From NCBI RefSeq assembly GCF_002086735.1, contig NZ_MVIJ01000028.1:1-64000 (forward strand): 64,000 nt of DNA, given 5' to 3'. Shown here piece by piece: positions 41,903 to 52,325 of this stretch; the first letter of the stretch is position 1; each line of letters opens with the position of its first letter. This DNA is from Mycobacterium scrofulaceum (GTDB lineage: Bacteria > Actinomycetota > Actinomycetes > Mycobacteriales > Mycobacteriaceae). The notes beneath the pieces were generated by a model. That model was not told the DNA's origin, ran no database searches, and was given only the letters and a program-made list of their open reading frames with translations. The position numbers were made by a program, and so were the translations under genes.

Positions 41903-42700
41903 ATGTCCGGCGCCAAGCATGTCGTTCTCATCCACGGCACGTGGGGCCGCGGCGATCACTGGGGTCCCGCTCGGGCGGCTTTCGAGGAACGCGGTTATAC
42001 GGTGCACACCCCGACGCTGCGCCATCACGAATTGCCGTCGGCAGAAGGCGCCATGAAACTCGCGTCGCTGAGCATGCGCGACTACACGGATGACCTCGTC
42101 GCGCTCGTCGATTCACTGGACTCGCCACCGCTGTTGGTTGGACTGTCGCTGGGCGGTCTGCTGGCGCAGCTCGTCGCCGCACGTACCCGTCATGCCGGCG
42201 TCGTCGCCGCCTGCCCGACACCGGCGGCGGGCATCTTCGCCCCTACTCCTGCAACGCTGCGCAGTTTCGGCAGCGTCTTCGGGCGGCACTTTCTACAGCC
42301 GCGACCGTGGGCCAAGCCGCTGTATCCCACGACGTGGCCCCGGTTCCGCCGGTGGGTAGCCAACGCGCAGACCGAAGAGGTCGCCCGTGAGGTATTCGGC
42401 GGCTTCGTCTGCGAATCGGGGCGCGCGTATTGCGAGATCGTCTTCCCTTCTCTGGACCGGGGCAAAGCCGCCACCGTGGACTTTGCCGCGATTGCGACGC
42501 CGGTGCTTGCGATCCGGGGCGAATACGACCGTATGGTCCCTCCCCAGATCGCCCCTAAGACGGCCGCGCGTTATCGGCGAGGGAGCTGGGTGGACATTCC
42601 CGGCTCGGACCACCTGGTCTTTACCGGGAATGCGCTCCCGGTGACCATGGGCCATATCGACGAATGGATCGCCACGAACCGCGTGCTCACCAGCGCCTAG
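41903..42700 (+). CDS. Alpha/beta-fold hydrolase
   Basis: A 265-residue protein. HGTWGRGDHW supplies the oxyanion loop, the nucleophile elbow is GLSLGG with Ser at about residue 78, and late Asp (GEYDRMVPP) and His (GSDHLVF) complete the triad. It belongs to the alpha/beta hydrolase 1 type, distinct from the HSL esterases at the left end. It opens the five-gene block inserted between ino1 and the Rv0045c-type esterase. Substrate unknown. Confidence 0.85.
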   Translation: MSGAKHVVLIHGTWGRGDHWGPARAAFEERGYTVHTPTLRHHELPSAEGAMKLASLSMRDYTDDLVALVDSLDSPPLLVGLSLGGLLAQLVAARTRHAGVVAACPTPAAGIFAPTPATLRSFGSVFGRHFLQPRPWAKPLYPTTWPRFRRWVANAQTEEVAREVFGGFVCESGRAYCEIVFPSLDRGKAATVDFAAIATPVLAIRGEYDRMVPPQIAPKTAARYRRGSWVDIPGSDHLVFTGNALPVTMGHIDEWIATNRVLTSA

Positions 42701-42749
42701 CTCCAAATCGTCCTCACGACGCTGTGCGGGTGCTTAGCATCATCTCTCG

Positions 42750-43877
42750 ATGACCGTTCAGCCCGCCGCGTTCTTGCGCACGACGCTCCCCCTCGACCTG
42801 TCCCGGCTCCAGGAGTTGGACAGCGGCCGATACCACTCGATCTGGCTGCCCGACCACATGGTCAGCTTCTGGCCCGACGCGATCTGGACCCCCGAGTTCA
42901 CCGACCTGGCCACCGCCTCCCCGTCTCCGCACCGCCACCTGGACGGGCTCGCGGTCGCCGCGGCGGCCGCCGTGCTGACGGAGAACGTTCCGCTCGTCAG
43001 CGCGGTCGTCGACACCGTGCGCCGCCACCCCAGCATGCTCGCCCAGACGGCGCTCACGATCGACCACCTCGCCAAGGGCCGTTTCATCCTCGGGCTGGGC
43101 AGCGGCGAGAGCGAGAACACCCTGCCCTACGGATTCGACTTCGCCAGACCGGTCAGCCGCTTCGAGGAAGCCCTCACGGTGATCCGGCTGCTGTGGGACA
43201 GCGACGGCCCTGTCGACTTCGACGGCCGGTTCTACTCCCTGCGCCACGCCCGGCTGGACACCGAACCCTACGCGGGCAACACGCCGCAGATCTGGATCGG
43301 CGCCAGCGGCCCCCGGATGCTGGACCTCACCGGTCGGCACGCCGACGGATGGTGGCCGGCCGGCGCCTGGACGCCGGAGCACTACGCCGAGATGCTCGGC
43401 GCGGTAAGGGCTTCGGCGGAGCGCGCGGGCCGCGACCCGCTGGCGATCACACCCTGCTTCATCCAGGTGTGCCTGATCGGGACAGACGACGACGCCCTGG
43501 CCCGAATCCTGCAGGCCCCCCTGGTCAAGGCGTTCCTCCTGCAGGTGTCCGCGGAAACGTTGCGCGCCTTCGGCTTCGAGCACCCGATGGGCGATCGATG
43601 GCGCGGGTTCCAGGACATCGACCCGGCGGTGCTCACCCGCGAGCGCATCCTCGACTTCCTCGACATGGCGCGGGCCGAGATGATACTGGCGGTGGTGCCG
43701 CATGGCACACCGGCGCAGGTCGCCAAGATCGTCAAGGCCTATGTGGACGCGGGCCTGCGCGTGCCCAAGATCCTCGACTACGCCGCTATGGCCGGCCTGA
43801 GCTTCGCGGAGGCGTCGGCGGCCAACGTCCGCGCTGCCGAAGACGAGCTGATGCGGCTCTGCGGGGTGCCGGCGTGA
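42750..43877 (+). CDS. LLM-class (luciferase-like) F420- or flavin-dependent oxidoreductase
   Basis: A 375-residue TIM-barrel protein with the bacterial-luciferase-like pattern: RYHSIWLPDHMVSFW near residue 30, the QTALTIDHLAKGRFILGLGSG strand-loop, RFEEALTVIRLLW, and IWIGASGPRMLDLTGRHADGWWP. These features suit F420-binding enzymes common in mycobacteria. It is coupled to the next sulfotransferase (GTGA). It probably reduces or oxidises an intermediate modified by the neighbours. Confidence 0.85.
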   Translation: MTVQPAAFLRTTLPLDLSRLQELDSGRYHSIWLPDHMVSFWPDAIWTPEFTDLATASPSPHRHLDGLAVAAAAAVLTENVPLVSAVVDTVRRHPSMLAQTALTIDHLAKGRFILGLGSGESENTLPYGFDFARPVSRFEEALTVIRLLWDSDGPVDFDGRFYSLRHARLDTEPYAGNTPQIWIGASGPRMLDLTGRHADGWWPAGAWTPEHYAEMLGAVRASAERAGRDPLAITPCFIQVCLIGTDDDALARILQAPLVKAFLLQVSAETLRAFGFEHPMGDRWRGFQDIDPAVLTRERILDFLDMARAEMILAVVPHGTPAQVAKIVKAYVDAGLRVPKILDYAAMAGLSFAEASAANVRAAEDELMRLCGVPA

Positions 43878-45043
43878 CGACCCGCCTCGACGCCGCCCAG
43901 CTGCTCGCCGACGCGCAGCAAGCCACCGGTCTGAGCGATTACGGCGATCCGACGCTGCCGCAGCGCTTCACCGTCGCCGTCGAGCACCTCAACGCCCTCG
44001 GCATGAACGCCGACGGCAACCGGCAAGCGGCGCAGGTATGCCGATGGCTGCTGACGTCGCGGCTGGAATTCATCGGGGACCGTAACCGCTACCCGGTCGG
44101 TGACGAGGTGATCGAGGAGCCGATGTTCGTCACCGGCGAACCCCGTTCGGGCACAACGCTGATGCACGCGCTGATGTCCGTCGATCCGCAGGCGCGGGCG
44201 CTGCGGTTCTGGGAGGTGATGTATCCGTCACCGCCCCCCGGGCTGGCCGGTCCCGACGACCCCCGCCGCGCGCGGGCCGACGCCGACTGGCGCGAGATCA
44301 ACGCCAAGATGCCCAAGTGGCTGCACAGCCACCCCTACAACGACATGCTGGGCGATGGCCTGCCCGAGGACGAGCGCACGTGGGCGTTCGACTTCCGGGT
44401 GATGACACCGACCGCCTGGTGGCGCGTGCCGATGCAGTCGCTGGTCAGCGGACTGGCCACCGACGCGGCGGCGCAATATCGGCTGCACAAGGCCATGCTG
44501 CAGCAGCTGCAATACCGTCGGCCGCGGAAGCACTGGGTGCTCAAAGGATTTCACGGGTTCCGGCTCAAGGAGCTGTTCGACACGTATCCCGACGCGCGCA
44601 TGGTGTGGCTGCACCGCGACCCCGTACAGGTCGCCGCGTCACGCACGATGATGATGGCCGACATCGCCGACGGCATCGTCGGTCCGGTCGACCTGCACGC
44701 CGAGGCCAAGAAGCACCTCGAGATGACCCGCGCCAGCATCGCGAACACGATGAGCAATCCGCTGGTGGACGATCCGCGCATCCTGCACGTCCGCTACTCG
44801 GACTTCATCGCCGACCACATCGGCACCGTCCGGCGCTACTACGCGTTCTGCGGTCGCGAGCTGACCGGCCGCGCCGAATCGGTGATGCGCGCGTACCTGG
44901 CCAACAACCGCGGCGACCGCCATGGCAAGTTCACCTACTCCACCCGGCTGCTGACCGACATCGGCGAGGACCTAGACGCGCTGCACGCGGAGTTCCGGCC
45001 GTTTCGGGAGCGATTCGGCGTCGCCATCGAGAACCGGCCGTGA
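43874..45043 (+). CDS. Sulfotransferase-family protein (second in the window)
   Basis: A 389-residue protein with the PAPS phosphosulfate loop TGEPRSGTTLMHALM at about residues 88-102 and the LHRDPVQVAASRTMMM region that binds the 3-prime phosphate. It shares layout with the sulfotransferase at 20093-21238 (helical N-terminus, long C-terminal SRL-type tail) but is clearly diverged. GTG 43874 overlaps the LLM stop, and the TIM-barrel gene begins after one base. A sulfated lipid or sterol-like product is plausible. Confidence 0.85.
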   Translation: MTTRLDAAQLLADAQQATGLSDYGDPTLPQRFTVAVEHLNALGMNADGNRQAAQVCRWLLTSRLEFIGDRNRYPVGDEVIEEPMFVTGEPRSGTTLMHALMSVDPQARALRFWEVMYPSPPPGLAGPDDPRRARADADWREINAKMPKWLHSHPYNDMLGDGLPEDERTWAFDFRVMTPTAWWRVPMQSLVSGLATDAAAQYRLHKAMLQQLQYRRPRKHWVLKGFHGFRLKELFDTYPDARMVWLHRDPVQVAASRTMMMADIADGIVGPVDLHAEAKKHLEMTRASIANTMSNPLVDDPRILHVRYSDFIADHIGTVRRYYAFCGRELTGRAESVMRAYLANNRGDRHGKFTYSTRLLTDIGEDLDALHAEFRPFRERFGVAIENRP

Positions 45044-45044
45044 C

Positions 45045-45848
45045 GTGACCGGCGCACACAAACGGCTGTCCGTGCACGACGTCACCTTCTACGGCGACTC
45101 GCTCACCGAGATGACGGCGCATTGGGCCGCGCTCGGGGTGTCCCGTCTGAGCGTGCTGGACAGCGAGCTGCTCGACCCGGACTTTCCGATCCTGTTGCAG
45201 TGCAACGATTATACCGTGGAGGCCGTCTATCACCTCTTCGCCGGCGGCGCGCTGTCCGGCGACCCGCAGCCCGCCCGCGACGCGCTGTGCACCGTGATCG
45301 ACGCCGCGGCCGCCGCCGGCGCTCGCACGGTCTACCTGCTCACCGGCGGGCGCGGCGGCCTCAGCTGGGGGCAAGCCGCCGAACGGTTCTGCGCCATGGT
45401 CGCCCCCTGCGTGGCGCACGCCCACGCGGCCGGGCCGGCGCTGGCCATCGAGAACGCCTCCAGCCTGTACGCCGACCTCCACATCGCCCATACCCTGCGC
45501 GACACCGTCGCGCTGGCCGAGATGGCCGAGCTGGCTGTCTGCATCGACGTGTTCCACTGTTGGGCGGAGGGCGATTTCGACGCGACGCTGCAGCGGGCGC
45601 TGCCGCGCACCGCGCTCATCCAGTTGAGCGACTACGTGCTCGGCGACCGGGCACTGCCCGGCAGGGCGGTCCCCGGCGACGGCGCGATCCCGATCGAGGC
45701 GATCGTCGCCCAAGCCGTCGCCGGCGGCTACGCGCACGGTTTCGACCTGGAACTGATCGGCCCCCGCATCGACCGGGAGGGCCGCCGCGAATCCGCCCGC
45801 CGCGCATGCGATGCCGTCGGCGCGATCCTGGACAGGCTTGGGGCTTAG
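45045..45848 (+). CDS. Sugar phosphate isomerase/epimerase-like TIM barrel (AP endonuclease 2 superfamily)
   Basis: A 267-residue protein with the xylose-isomerase-like barrel: metal-ligand candidates in ALAIENASSL (Glu), CIDVFHCWAEGD (Asp/His), ALIQLSDYVLGD (Asp) and FDLELIGPRI (Glu). GTG 45045 starts one base after the sulfotransferase stop. Family members isomerise sugars, inosose or hydroxypyruvate, or cleave abasic DNA; the gene company favours a metabolic role. Substrate unknown. Confidence 0.78.
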   Translation: MTGAHKRLSVHDVTFYGDSLTEMTAHWAALGVSRLSVLDSELLDPDFPILLQCNDYTVEAVYHLFAGGALSGDPQPARDALCTVIDAAAAAGARTVYLLTGGRGGLSWGQAAERFCAMVAPCVAHAHAAGPALAIENASSLYADLHIAHTLRDTVALAEMAELAVCIDVFHCWAEGDFDATLQRALPRTALIQLSDYVLGDRALPGRAVPGDGAIPIEAIVAQAVAGGYAHGFDLELIGPRIDREGRRESARRACDAVGAILDRLGA

Positions 45849-45850
45849 GG

Positions 45851-47059
45851 ATGGCTTACGGTGACGGTCCCCATGACGCGGAACTGCAGTCCGCCTGGGC
45901 CGAATTCTGCGCGCGCCTGCAGCGGGCGGGTGAGCAGGTCTTCAAGCAGGCCAACCCGGCCTCCGCCGTGCATCGCGTGGACGCCTACCGATTCCTCACC
46001 CAAAACCTGGGCCAGGCTTTCGATTTGGCGCTCGAAACCCGCGACACCCGCTACCCGGTGCTGCACGCATTCTGCGGCCCCACTCGCAAGCTCGGCGGCG
46101 ACTGTGCCGACTTCACCTACCAGCAGGCATGGATCGACGGGCGCTCAACCTACCGGCTCACCGGCAGCCGCGGCACCGCAAGGTTTTTCAATGTCACCGT
46201 CCAGGGGCCGCGCGTCCCCGGCCCCGGCGTGCTGCACGAACCCTTCGGTGACACACCCGAAGCCAACCTGCTTGGCCATCACCTCGACATCGGCGACGAC
46301 GGACAATTCGAGCTCTACATCGGTGGGCCCAAGCGCGGGCCGAACTGGCTGCCCACCACCGGCGGATCACGCAAACTGTTCGTCCGCCAAGGATTCGACC
46401 GCTGGGACGAGCTGCCGGCACAGCTGCGCATCGAGCGGGTCGACATGGACTCCCCCAAGCCGCTGCCGTCGCCCACCGAGATGGTCGCGGCGATGCGCTG
46501 GGCCGGTGATTTCATCACCGGTCTGATGGCCGACTGGCCCGAATTCCCCTTCACCTACGGCGGCGTCGACGCCGAGCGCCCGAACACCTTCCCCCGCGTG
46601 GACACGACCGACGCCGACGGCAGGCGCGGCCGCGCCGCCATCAACATGTATTGGGAGCTGGCCGACGACGAGGCGCTGATCGTCGAATTCGACATCCATG
46701 ACGGCCTGTGGATGCTGACCAACATGGGCGTCTTCTTCAACAGCATGGACTACCTCTACCGGCCGGTGAGCTACACGCCGAGCCGTGCCACGACCGACAC
46801 CGACGGGCGCATCCGGCTCGTCCTGGCTCACCGCGACCCGCGCGTGCACAACTGGCTCGATACCCAGGGCTTCCGGTGCGGCAACCTGACCTACCGGCAC
46901 ATGCTCGAAGGCGAGCCCGCGGCGCTGAGCACCCGTGTCGTCAAGCACGACGACGTGCTCACCGCCCTACCGGCGGACACCGCCCTGGTGACTCCCGCGC
47001 AGCGCACCGCCGCGATGTGGGAACGGTTCCACGGCATTCGCCGTCGTTATGTCCTCTAG
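45851..47059 (+). CDS. DUF1214-like protein, relative of the gene at 21395
   Basis: A 402-residue protein starting at ATG 45851, 2 bp after the preceding stop. Its C-terminal third matches the DUF1214 protein at 21395-22522 block by block: ELADDEALIVEFDIHDGLWM, LTNMGVFFNSMDYLYRPVS, TDTDGRIRLVLAHRDPRV, HNWLDTQGFRCGNLTYR. The N-terminal two thirds are also alignable in outline (ARFFNVTVQGP and GGPKRGPNWLP). No signal peptide. Function unknown; its coupling to a sulfotransferase repeats the association seen at 20-22.5 kb. Confidence 0.75.
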   Translation: MAYGDGPHDAELQSAWAEFCARLQRAGEQVFKQANPASAVHRVDAYRFLTQNLGQAFDLALETRDTRYPVLHAFCGPTRKLGGDCADFTYQQAWIDGRSTYRLTGSRGTARFFNVTVQGPRVPGPGVLHEPFGDTPEANLLGHHLDIGDDGQFELYIGGPKRGPNWLPTTGGSRKLFVRQGFDRWDELPAQLRIERVDMDSPKPLPSPTEMVAAMRWAGDFITGLMADWPEFPFTYGGVDAERPNTFPRVDTTDADGRRGRAAINMYWELADDEALIVEFDIHDGLWMLTNMGVFFNSMDYLYRPVSYTPSRATTDTDGRIRLVLAHRDPRVHNWLDTQGFRCGNLTYRHMLEGEPAALSTRVVKHDDVLTALPADTALVTPAQRTAAMWERFHGIRRRYVL

Positions 47060-47071
47060 TGTCTGTAGATC

Positions 47072-47986
47072 GTGGCCGAGATCTCCGAAGAAGACCTGGA
47101 CGGGCTATCCGAATTCGCGCTCCTGGCCGAGAACGCCGAGCAGGCGGGCGTCACCGGTCCGCTGCCCGACGTGCGCCGCGTCGAGACGGGCACGGGGGCG
47201 AGCAAGATCAGCGCGCTGCGCTGGGGCGCCACTGCACCGCGGATCGTCTTCCTGCACGGCGGTGGGCAGAACGCGCACACCTGGGACACCGTCATCGTCG
47301 GCCTCGGCGAGCCCGCACTGGCCGTGGATCTGCCCGGCCACGGCCATTCGGGATGGCGCGAAGACGGCGACTACTCGCCGCAGATCAACGCCGACGCCCT
47401 GCTGCCGGCGGTGCGCGAGCACGCCCCCGGCGCCGATCTCGTCGTCGGCATGTCGCTGGGCGGGCTGACCGCGTTACGGTTGGCCGCGGTGGCGCCCGAA
47501 CTCGTGAACGAACTCGTCCTGATCGACGTCACGCCGTCGGCGCTGCAACGGCACTCGGAGATGACCAAGGAGCAGCAGGGCACGGTCGCGTTGATGCACG
47601 GCGAACGGGAATTCCCCAGCTTCCAGGCCATGCTGGACCTGACGATCGCCGCGGCCCCGCACCGCGAGGTGAAGGCGCTGCGCCGCGGCGTCTTTCACAA
47701 CTCACGCCGGCTGGACAACGGCAACTGGACGTGGCGCTACGACGCCATCCGCAAGTTCCCGGATTTCGACGTCCTGTGGGACGACGTGGATACGCTGTCC
47801 GCGCCGATCACCCTCATCCGCGGCGGCAAGTCAGGATTCGTCAGCGACGACGACGCGACCGAACTGAGCCGCCGCACAAAGCATTTCCGTACCGCACACG
47901 TCGTCGAGAATTCCGGCCACTCCGTGCAAAGCGACCAGCCCCTCGCCCTCATCGATCTGCTGCGCCGGGTGCTCGACGGGCGGTGA
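47072..47986 (+). CDS. Alpha/beta hydrolase (Rv0045c-type esterase)
   Basis: A 304-residue esterase highly similar to M. tuberculosis Rv0045c as I recall it: FLHGGGQNAHTWDTVIVGLG, DLPGHGHSGWRED, the nucleophile elbow VGMSLGGLTALR (Ser at about residue 132), MHGEREFPSFQAMLDLTIAA and a C-terminal SGHSVQSDQP with the catalytic His. It starts at GTG 47072, 12 bp after the DUF1214-like gene. Rv0045c is a short-chain ester hydrolase with unusual Asp/His arrangement. This is where conserved gene order resumes. Confidence 0.93.
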   Translation: MAEISEEDLDGLSEFALLAENAEQAGVTGPLPDVRRVETGTGASKISALRWGATAPRIVFLHGGGQNAHTWDTVIVGLGEPALAVDLPGHGHSGWREDGDYSPQINADALLPAVREHAPGADLVVGMSLGGLTALRLAAVAPELVNELVLIDVTPSALQRHSEMTKEQQGTVALMHGEREFPSFQAMLDLTIAAAPHREVKALRRGVFHNSRRLDNGNWTWRYDAIRKFPDFDVLWDDVDTLSAPITLIRGGKSGFVSDDDATELSRRTKHFRTAHVVENSGHSVQSDQPLALIDLLRRVLDGR

Positions 47987-48001
47987 GCCTACGGTGGTCT
48001 C

Positions 48002-48787
48002 ATGAGCCCTGATCTGCCCGTCCGCATCGGCGTGCAACTGCAGCCCCAGCACGCGCCGCAATACCGCCAAATCCGTGACGCCGTGCGCCGCTGCGAGGAC
48101 ATCGGCGTCGACATCGCCTTCAACTGGGATCACTTCTTCCCCCTCTACGGCGACCCCGACGGCGCGCATTTCGAGTGCTGGACCATGCTCGGGGCCTGGG
48201 CCGAGCAGACCTCGCGCATCCAGATCGGCGCGCTGGTCACCTGCAACTCCTACCGGAATCCCGAGTTGCTGGCCGACACGGCCCGGACCGTCGACCACAT
48301 CAGCGACGGCCGGCTCGTGCTCGGGATCGGTTCGGGCTGGAAGCAGAAGGACTACGACGAGTACGGCTACGAATTCGGCTCCGCGGGTAGCCGCCTGGAC
48401 GACCTCGCGGGCGCGCTGCCCCGGATCAAGTCCCGGCTGGCCAAACTCAATCCGCCGCCGACGCGCGACATCCCGGTCCTCATCGGCGGCGGGGGCGAAC
48501 GCAAGACGTTGCGTCTGGTCGCCGAATACGCCGACGTGTGGCACAGCTTCACCTCCGCCGACGAATTCCCGGCGAAGTCGGAAGTTCTGGCCCGGCACTG
48601 CGCCGACGTCGGGCGCGACCCTGCGGACATCGAACGCTCGGCCGCCGTCCCGGACCGCGGCGCGCTGGTCGACAATGCCGAAAACCTCGTCGGCCTGGGC
48701 GTCACGCTCCTGACCGTGGCGTGCGACGGTCCCGATTACGACCTCGGCGCCGCGGAAGCACTGTGCCGCTGGCGGGATAGTCGGTAA
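48002..48787 (+). CDS. LLM-class F420-dependent oxidoreductase (Rv0044c type)
   Basis: A 261-residue luciferase-like TIM-barrel protein: DIAFNWDHFFPLYGD, RIQIGALVTCNSYRNPELL, TVDHISDGRLVLGIGSGWKQKDYDEYGY and PVLIGGGGERKTLRLVAEYAD. The Gly-rich stretches fit F420 binding. It lies 15 bp after the esterase and before the GntR gene, matching the M. tuberculosis order Rv0045c-Rv0044c-Rv0043c. Confidence 0.9.
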   Translation: MSPDLPVRIGVQLQPQHAPQYRQIRDAVRRCEDIGVDIAFNWDHFFPLYGDPDGAHFECWTMLGAWAEQTSRIQIGALVTCNSYRNPELLADTARTVDHISDGRLVLGIGSGWKQKDYDEYGYEFGSAGSRLDDLAGALPRIKSRLAKLNPPPTRDIPVLIGGGGERKTLRLVAEYADVWHSFTSADEFPAKSEVLARHCADVGRDPADIERSAAVPDRGALVDNAENLVGLGVTLLTVACDGPDYDLGAAEALCRWRDSR

Positions 48788-48894
48788 AGCCGTCTCCGCC
48801 ATTTATCGGCCAAACACCGGAAAGTACGAGCCCACTCGTGAGAAACTTCTCGCGCTAGCTGGCCGCACCGGGTTTGAAAGAGACTCAACAACGA

Positions 48895-49632
48895 ATGCCG
48901 AAGAAATACGGGGTCAAAGAAAAGGACCTGGTTGTTTCGCACATCCTTCACCTCTTGCTGACGGGGAAGTTACGCACCGGCGACCGCGTCGATCGCAATG
49001 AGATCGCGCTCGGGCTGGGAGTAAGCCGCGTCCCCATTCAAGAGGCGTTGGTCCAACTCGAACACGACGGCATTGTCTCCACCCGTTATCACCGGGGAGC
49101 GTTCGTCGAGCGGTTCGACGAAGCCACCGTCCTCGAGCATCACGAGCTCGACGGCCTGCTCAACGGCATCGCGTCCGCGCGCGCAGCCACCAGTCCCACC
49201 CCGCGGATCCTGGGCCAACTCGACGCCCTGATGCGATCGCTGCGCACCGCCAAGGATTCGCGGGCGTTCTGTGACCTCGCCGACGAGTACCGGCGCACCA
49301 TCAACGACGAATACGCCGGACCGCGGTTGCATGCCACGATCCGCGCCTCGCAAAACCTCGTCCCCCGGGTCTTCTGGCTCATTTATCAGGGCGGCCGCGA
49401 CGAAGTGCTGCCGTTCTACGAGGACGAGACCGCCGCGATCCACCGGCGTGATCCCGAGGCCGCCCGGGCCGCCTGCGTGGGTCGCTCCTACCTGATGGCG
49501 CAGACCATGCTCGCCGAACTTTCCAGGCGCAGGGTGTTCACCCCACCCGACGACGTCGCCCCCATGATGCCCGGGCGGCTCGAGGTACTCGCCGACGCCG
49601 AAACCGTCGACGTGGAGCCGCTGGCGATCTAA
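48895..49632 (+). CDS. GntR-family transcriptional regulator (Rv0043c type)
   Basis: A 245-residue FadR-subfamily regulator. It begins MPKKYGVKEKD, with the winged helix at residues 10-75 (GDRVDRNEIALGLGVSRVPI, LEHDGIVSTRYHRGAFV) and an all-helical FCD domain with metal-binding His/Asp pattern (LHATIRASQN...). ATG 48895 matches the M. tuberculosis start region; an upstream in-frame start at 48874 is less likely. It follows the LLM gene by 107 bp. The genes it controls are unknown; the adjacent inserted transporter is a candidate. Confidence 0.9.
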   Translation: MPKKYGVKEKDLVVSHILHLLLTGKLRTGDRVDRNEIALGLGVSRVPIQEALVQLEHDGIVSTRYHRGAFVERFDEATVLEHHELDGLLNGIASARAATSPTPRILGQLDALMRSLRTAKDSRAFCDLADEYRRTINDEYAGPRLHATIRASQNLVPRVFWLIYQGGRDEVLPFYEDETAAIHRRDPEAARAACVGRSYLMAQTMLAELSRRRVFTPPDDVAPMMPGRLEVLADAETVDVEPLAI

Positions 49633-49682
49633 GCCGGGCGCTCACCCGACGAAGCCCCCGGCCGGTCGATACGGTGGCAGGG

Positions 49683-51496
49683 ATGAACGTGCGCGTGGAC
49701 GGACGCACCCAGCGCCGCGGAAGGCTGTTCGGACTGGCCGCGACGACGGTGTTGGTGTGCGGCATGGCATTAGGCGGGCTGGCCGCGCCCGCCGGCGCCG
49801 ACTGGAATCAATGCGCGCCGGCCGGATTGGACAGCGCCCGGGCCTTGCCCAAGGATCTGACCGAAAACCGGCCTACTCCGCAAGAAGACCCGGACACCAC
49901 GAACTCCGTCGAACCGCTCACGTCGGTCGATGTCGGCGCCCTGGGCCTCGGCACGCCGGGCGTCCTCACGGTGGGCACGCTGTCGGACGCCCCGCCCAAC
50001 GTCTGCATCAACCCGACCGGTGAGTTCAGTGGCTTCGACAACCTGCTGCTGCGCGCCGTCGCCGACAAGTTGCACCTGCAGCTGCGCTTCGTCAGCACCG
50101 ACTTCTCCGCGCTGCTGGCGCAGGTGGCTTCCCGGCGGTTCGACGTGGGCTCGGCGTCGGTGAAAGCCACCGACGAGCGCCGCCGCACCGTCTCGTTCAC
50201 CAACGGCTACGACTTCGGCTTCTACTCCCTGGTGGTGCCCCCCGGCTCGCCGATCCACGACTTCGGCGACCTGGTGGCCGGCCAGCGGATCGGCGTGGTC
50301 CAGGGCACCGTCGAGGAGTCCTACGTCGTCGACACCCTGCATCTGCAGCCGGTGAAGTACCCCGGCTTCGCCACGCTGTACGCGAGCCTCAAGACGCGGC
50401 AGATCGATGCGTGGGTGGCGCCCGGCACCCTTGCCTCGACCGTCATCCGGCCCGGCGATCCCGCGGTGACCGTCGCGAACACTTTCAGCCCAGGCAATTT
50501 CGTGGCCTACGCGGTGGCCAGGGAGAACCAGCCGCTGATCGATGCGCTGAACTCCGGGCTGGACGCGGTCATCGCCGACGGCACCTGGGCGAAGCTGTAC
50601 TGCCAATGGGTGCCGCGGACGTTGCCGCCGGGGTGGAAACCGGGGTCGAACGCCGCGCCCGTTCCCCACCTGCCGGACTTCGCCGCGATCGCCGCGAGCC
50701 AGCATCGCGCCGCCGCCGGTCCTTCCGCGCCGAAGTCGACGCTCGCCCAGCTGCGCGACTCGTTCTTCGACTGGGAGATGTACCGGCGGACCATCCCCGT
50801 CCTGTTGACGACGGGGCTGCCGAACACGTTGATCCTGACCAACAGCGCCATCGTGATCGGCCTGGCGCTGGGGATGGTGCTGGCCATGGCGGGCATCTCG
50901 AACCGGCGATGGCTGCGCTGGCCGGCGCGGGTGTACACCGATATCTTCCGCGGCCTGCCCGAAGTGGTCATCATTCTGCTCATCGGCATGGGCGTCGGAC
51001 CACTGGTCGGCGGATTGACGAACAAGAATCCGTACCCGTTGGGGATTGCGGCGTTGGGCTTGATGGCGGCCGCCTACATCGGCGAAATCCTGCGTTCCGG
51101 GATTCAAAGTGTCGACCCCGGCCAGTTGGAGGCCTCCCGCGCGCTGGGATTCAGCTATCCGACCGCGATGCGGCTGGTAGTGGTGCCGCAAGGAATACGG
51201 CGGGTGCTGCCCGCGCTGGTAAACCAGTTCATCGGGTTGTTGAAGGCCTCCGCGTTGGTGTACTTCCTTGGCCTCATCGCCGATCAGCGAGAGCTCTTCC
51301 AGGTGGGCCGGGATTTGAACGCCCAGACCGGGAGCCTGTCGCCGCTGGTGGCCGCCGGCCTCTTCTATCTCATATTGACCATCCCGTTGACGCATTTGGT
51401 CAACTACATCGACGCTCGCCTGCGCCGCGGGCGCAGTACCGCTGACCCGGACGACGGTTCCGACCTGCTCGCGACGACGTTCGGCCAGGAGATCAC

Positions 51497-51500
<4 letters not shown>
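49683..51500 (+). CDS. Fused amino-acid ABC transporter substrate-binding protein and permease
   Basis: A 605-residue two-domain protein. A signal-peptide-like N-terminus (LFGLAATTVLVCGMALGGLAAP) leads into a periplasmic binding protein type 2 domain (about 85-325: GVLTVGTLSDAPPNVCINP, SASVKATDERRRTVSFTNGY, GQRIGVVQGT). A His/Met-type permease domain follows from about residue 380, with the EAA loop IQSVDPGQLEASRALGFS. This fusion is typical of polar amino-acid importers in actinobacteria. It is coupled to the ATPase by GTGA. An ATPase-bound importer for glutamine-like or other polar amino acids is likely. Confidence 0.9.
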
Positions 51501-52246
<746 letters not shown>

Positions 52247-52325
52247 CCGCCGCACCGCCGTTCACTACTCGCCAGTAGGCGTAGCTATCTTGTCCGCGCC
52301 TGATATCACGTTAGACTCCCCGTTT

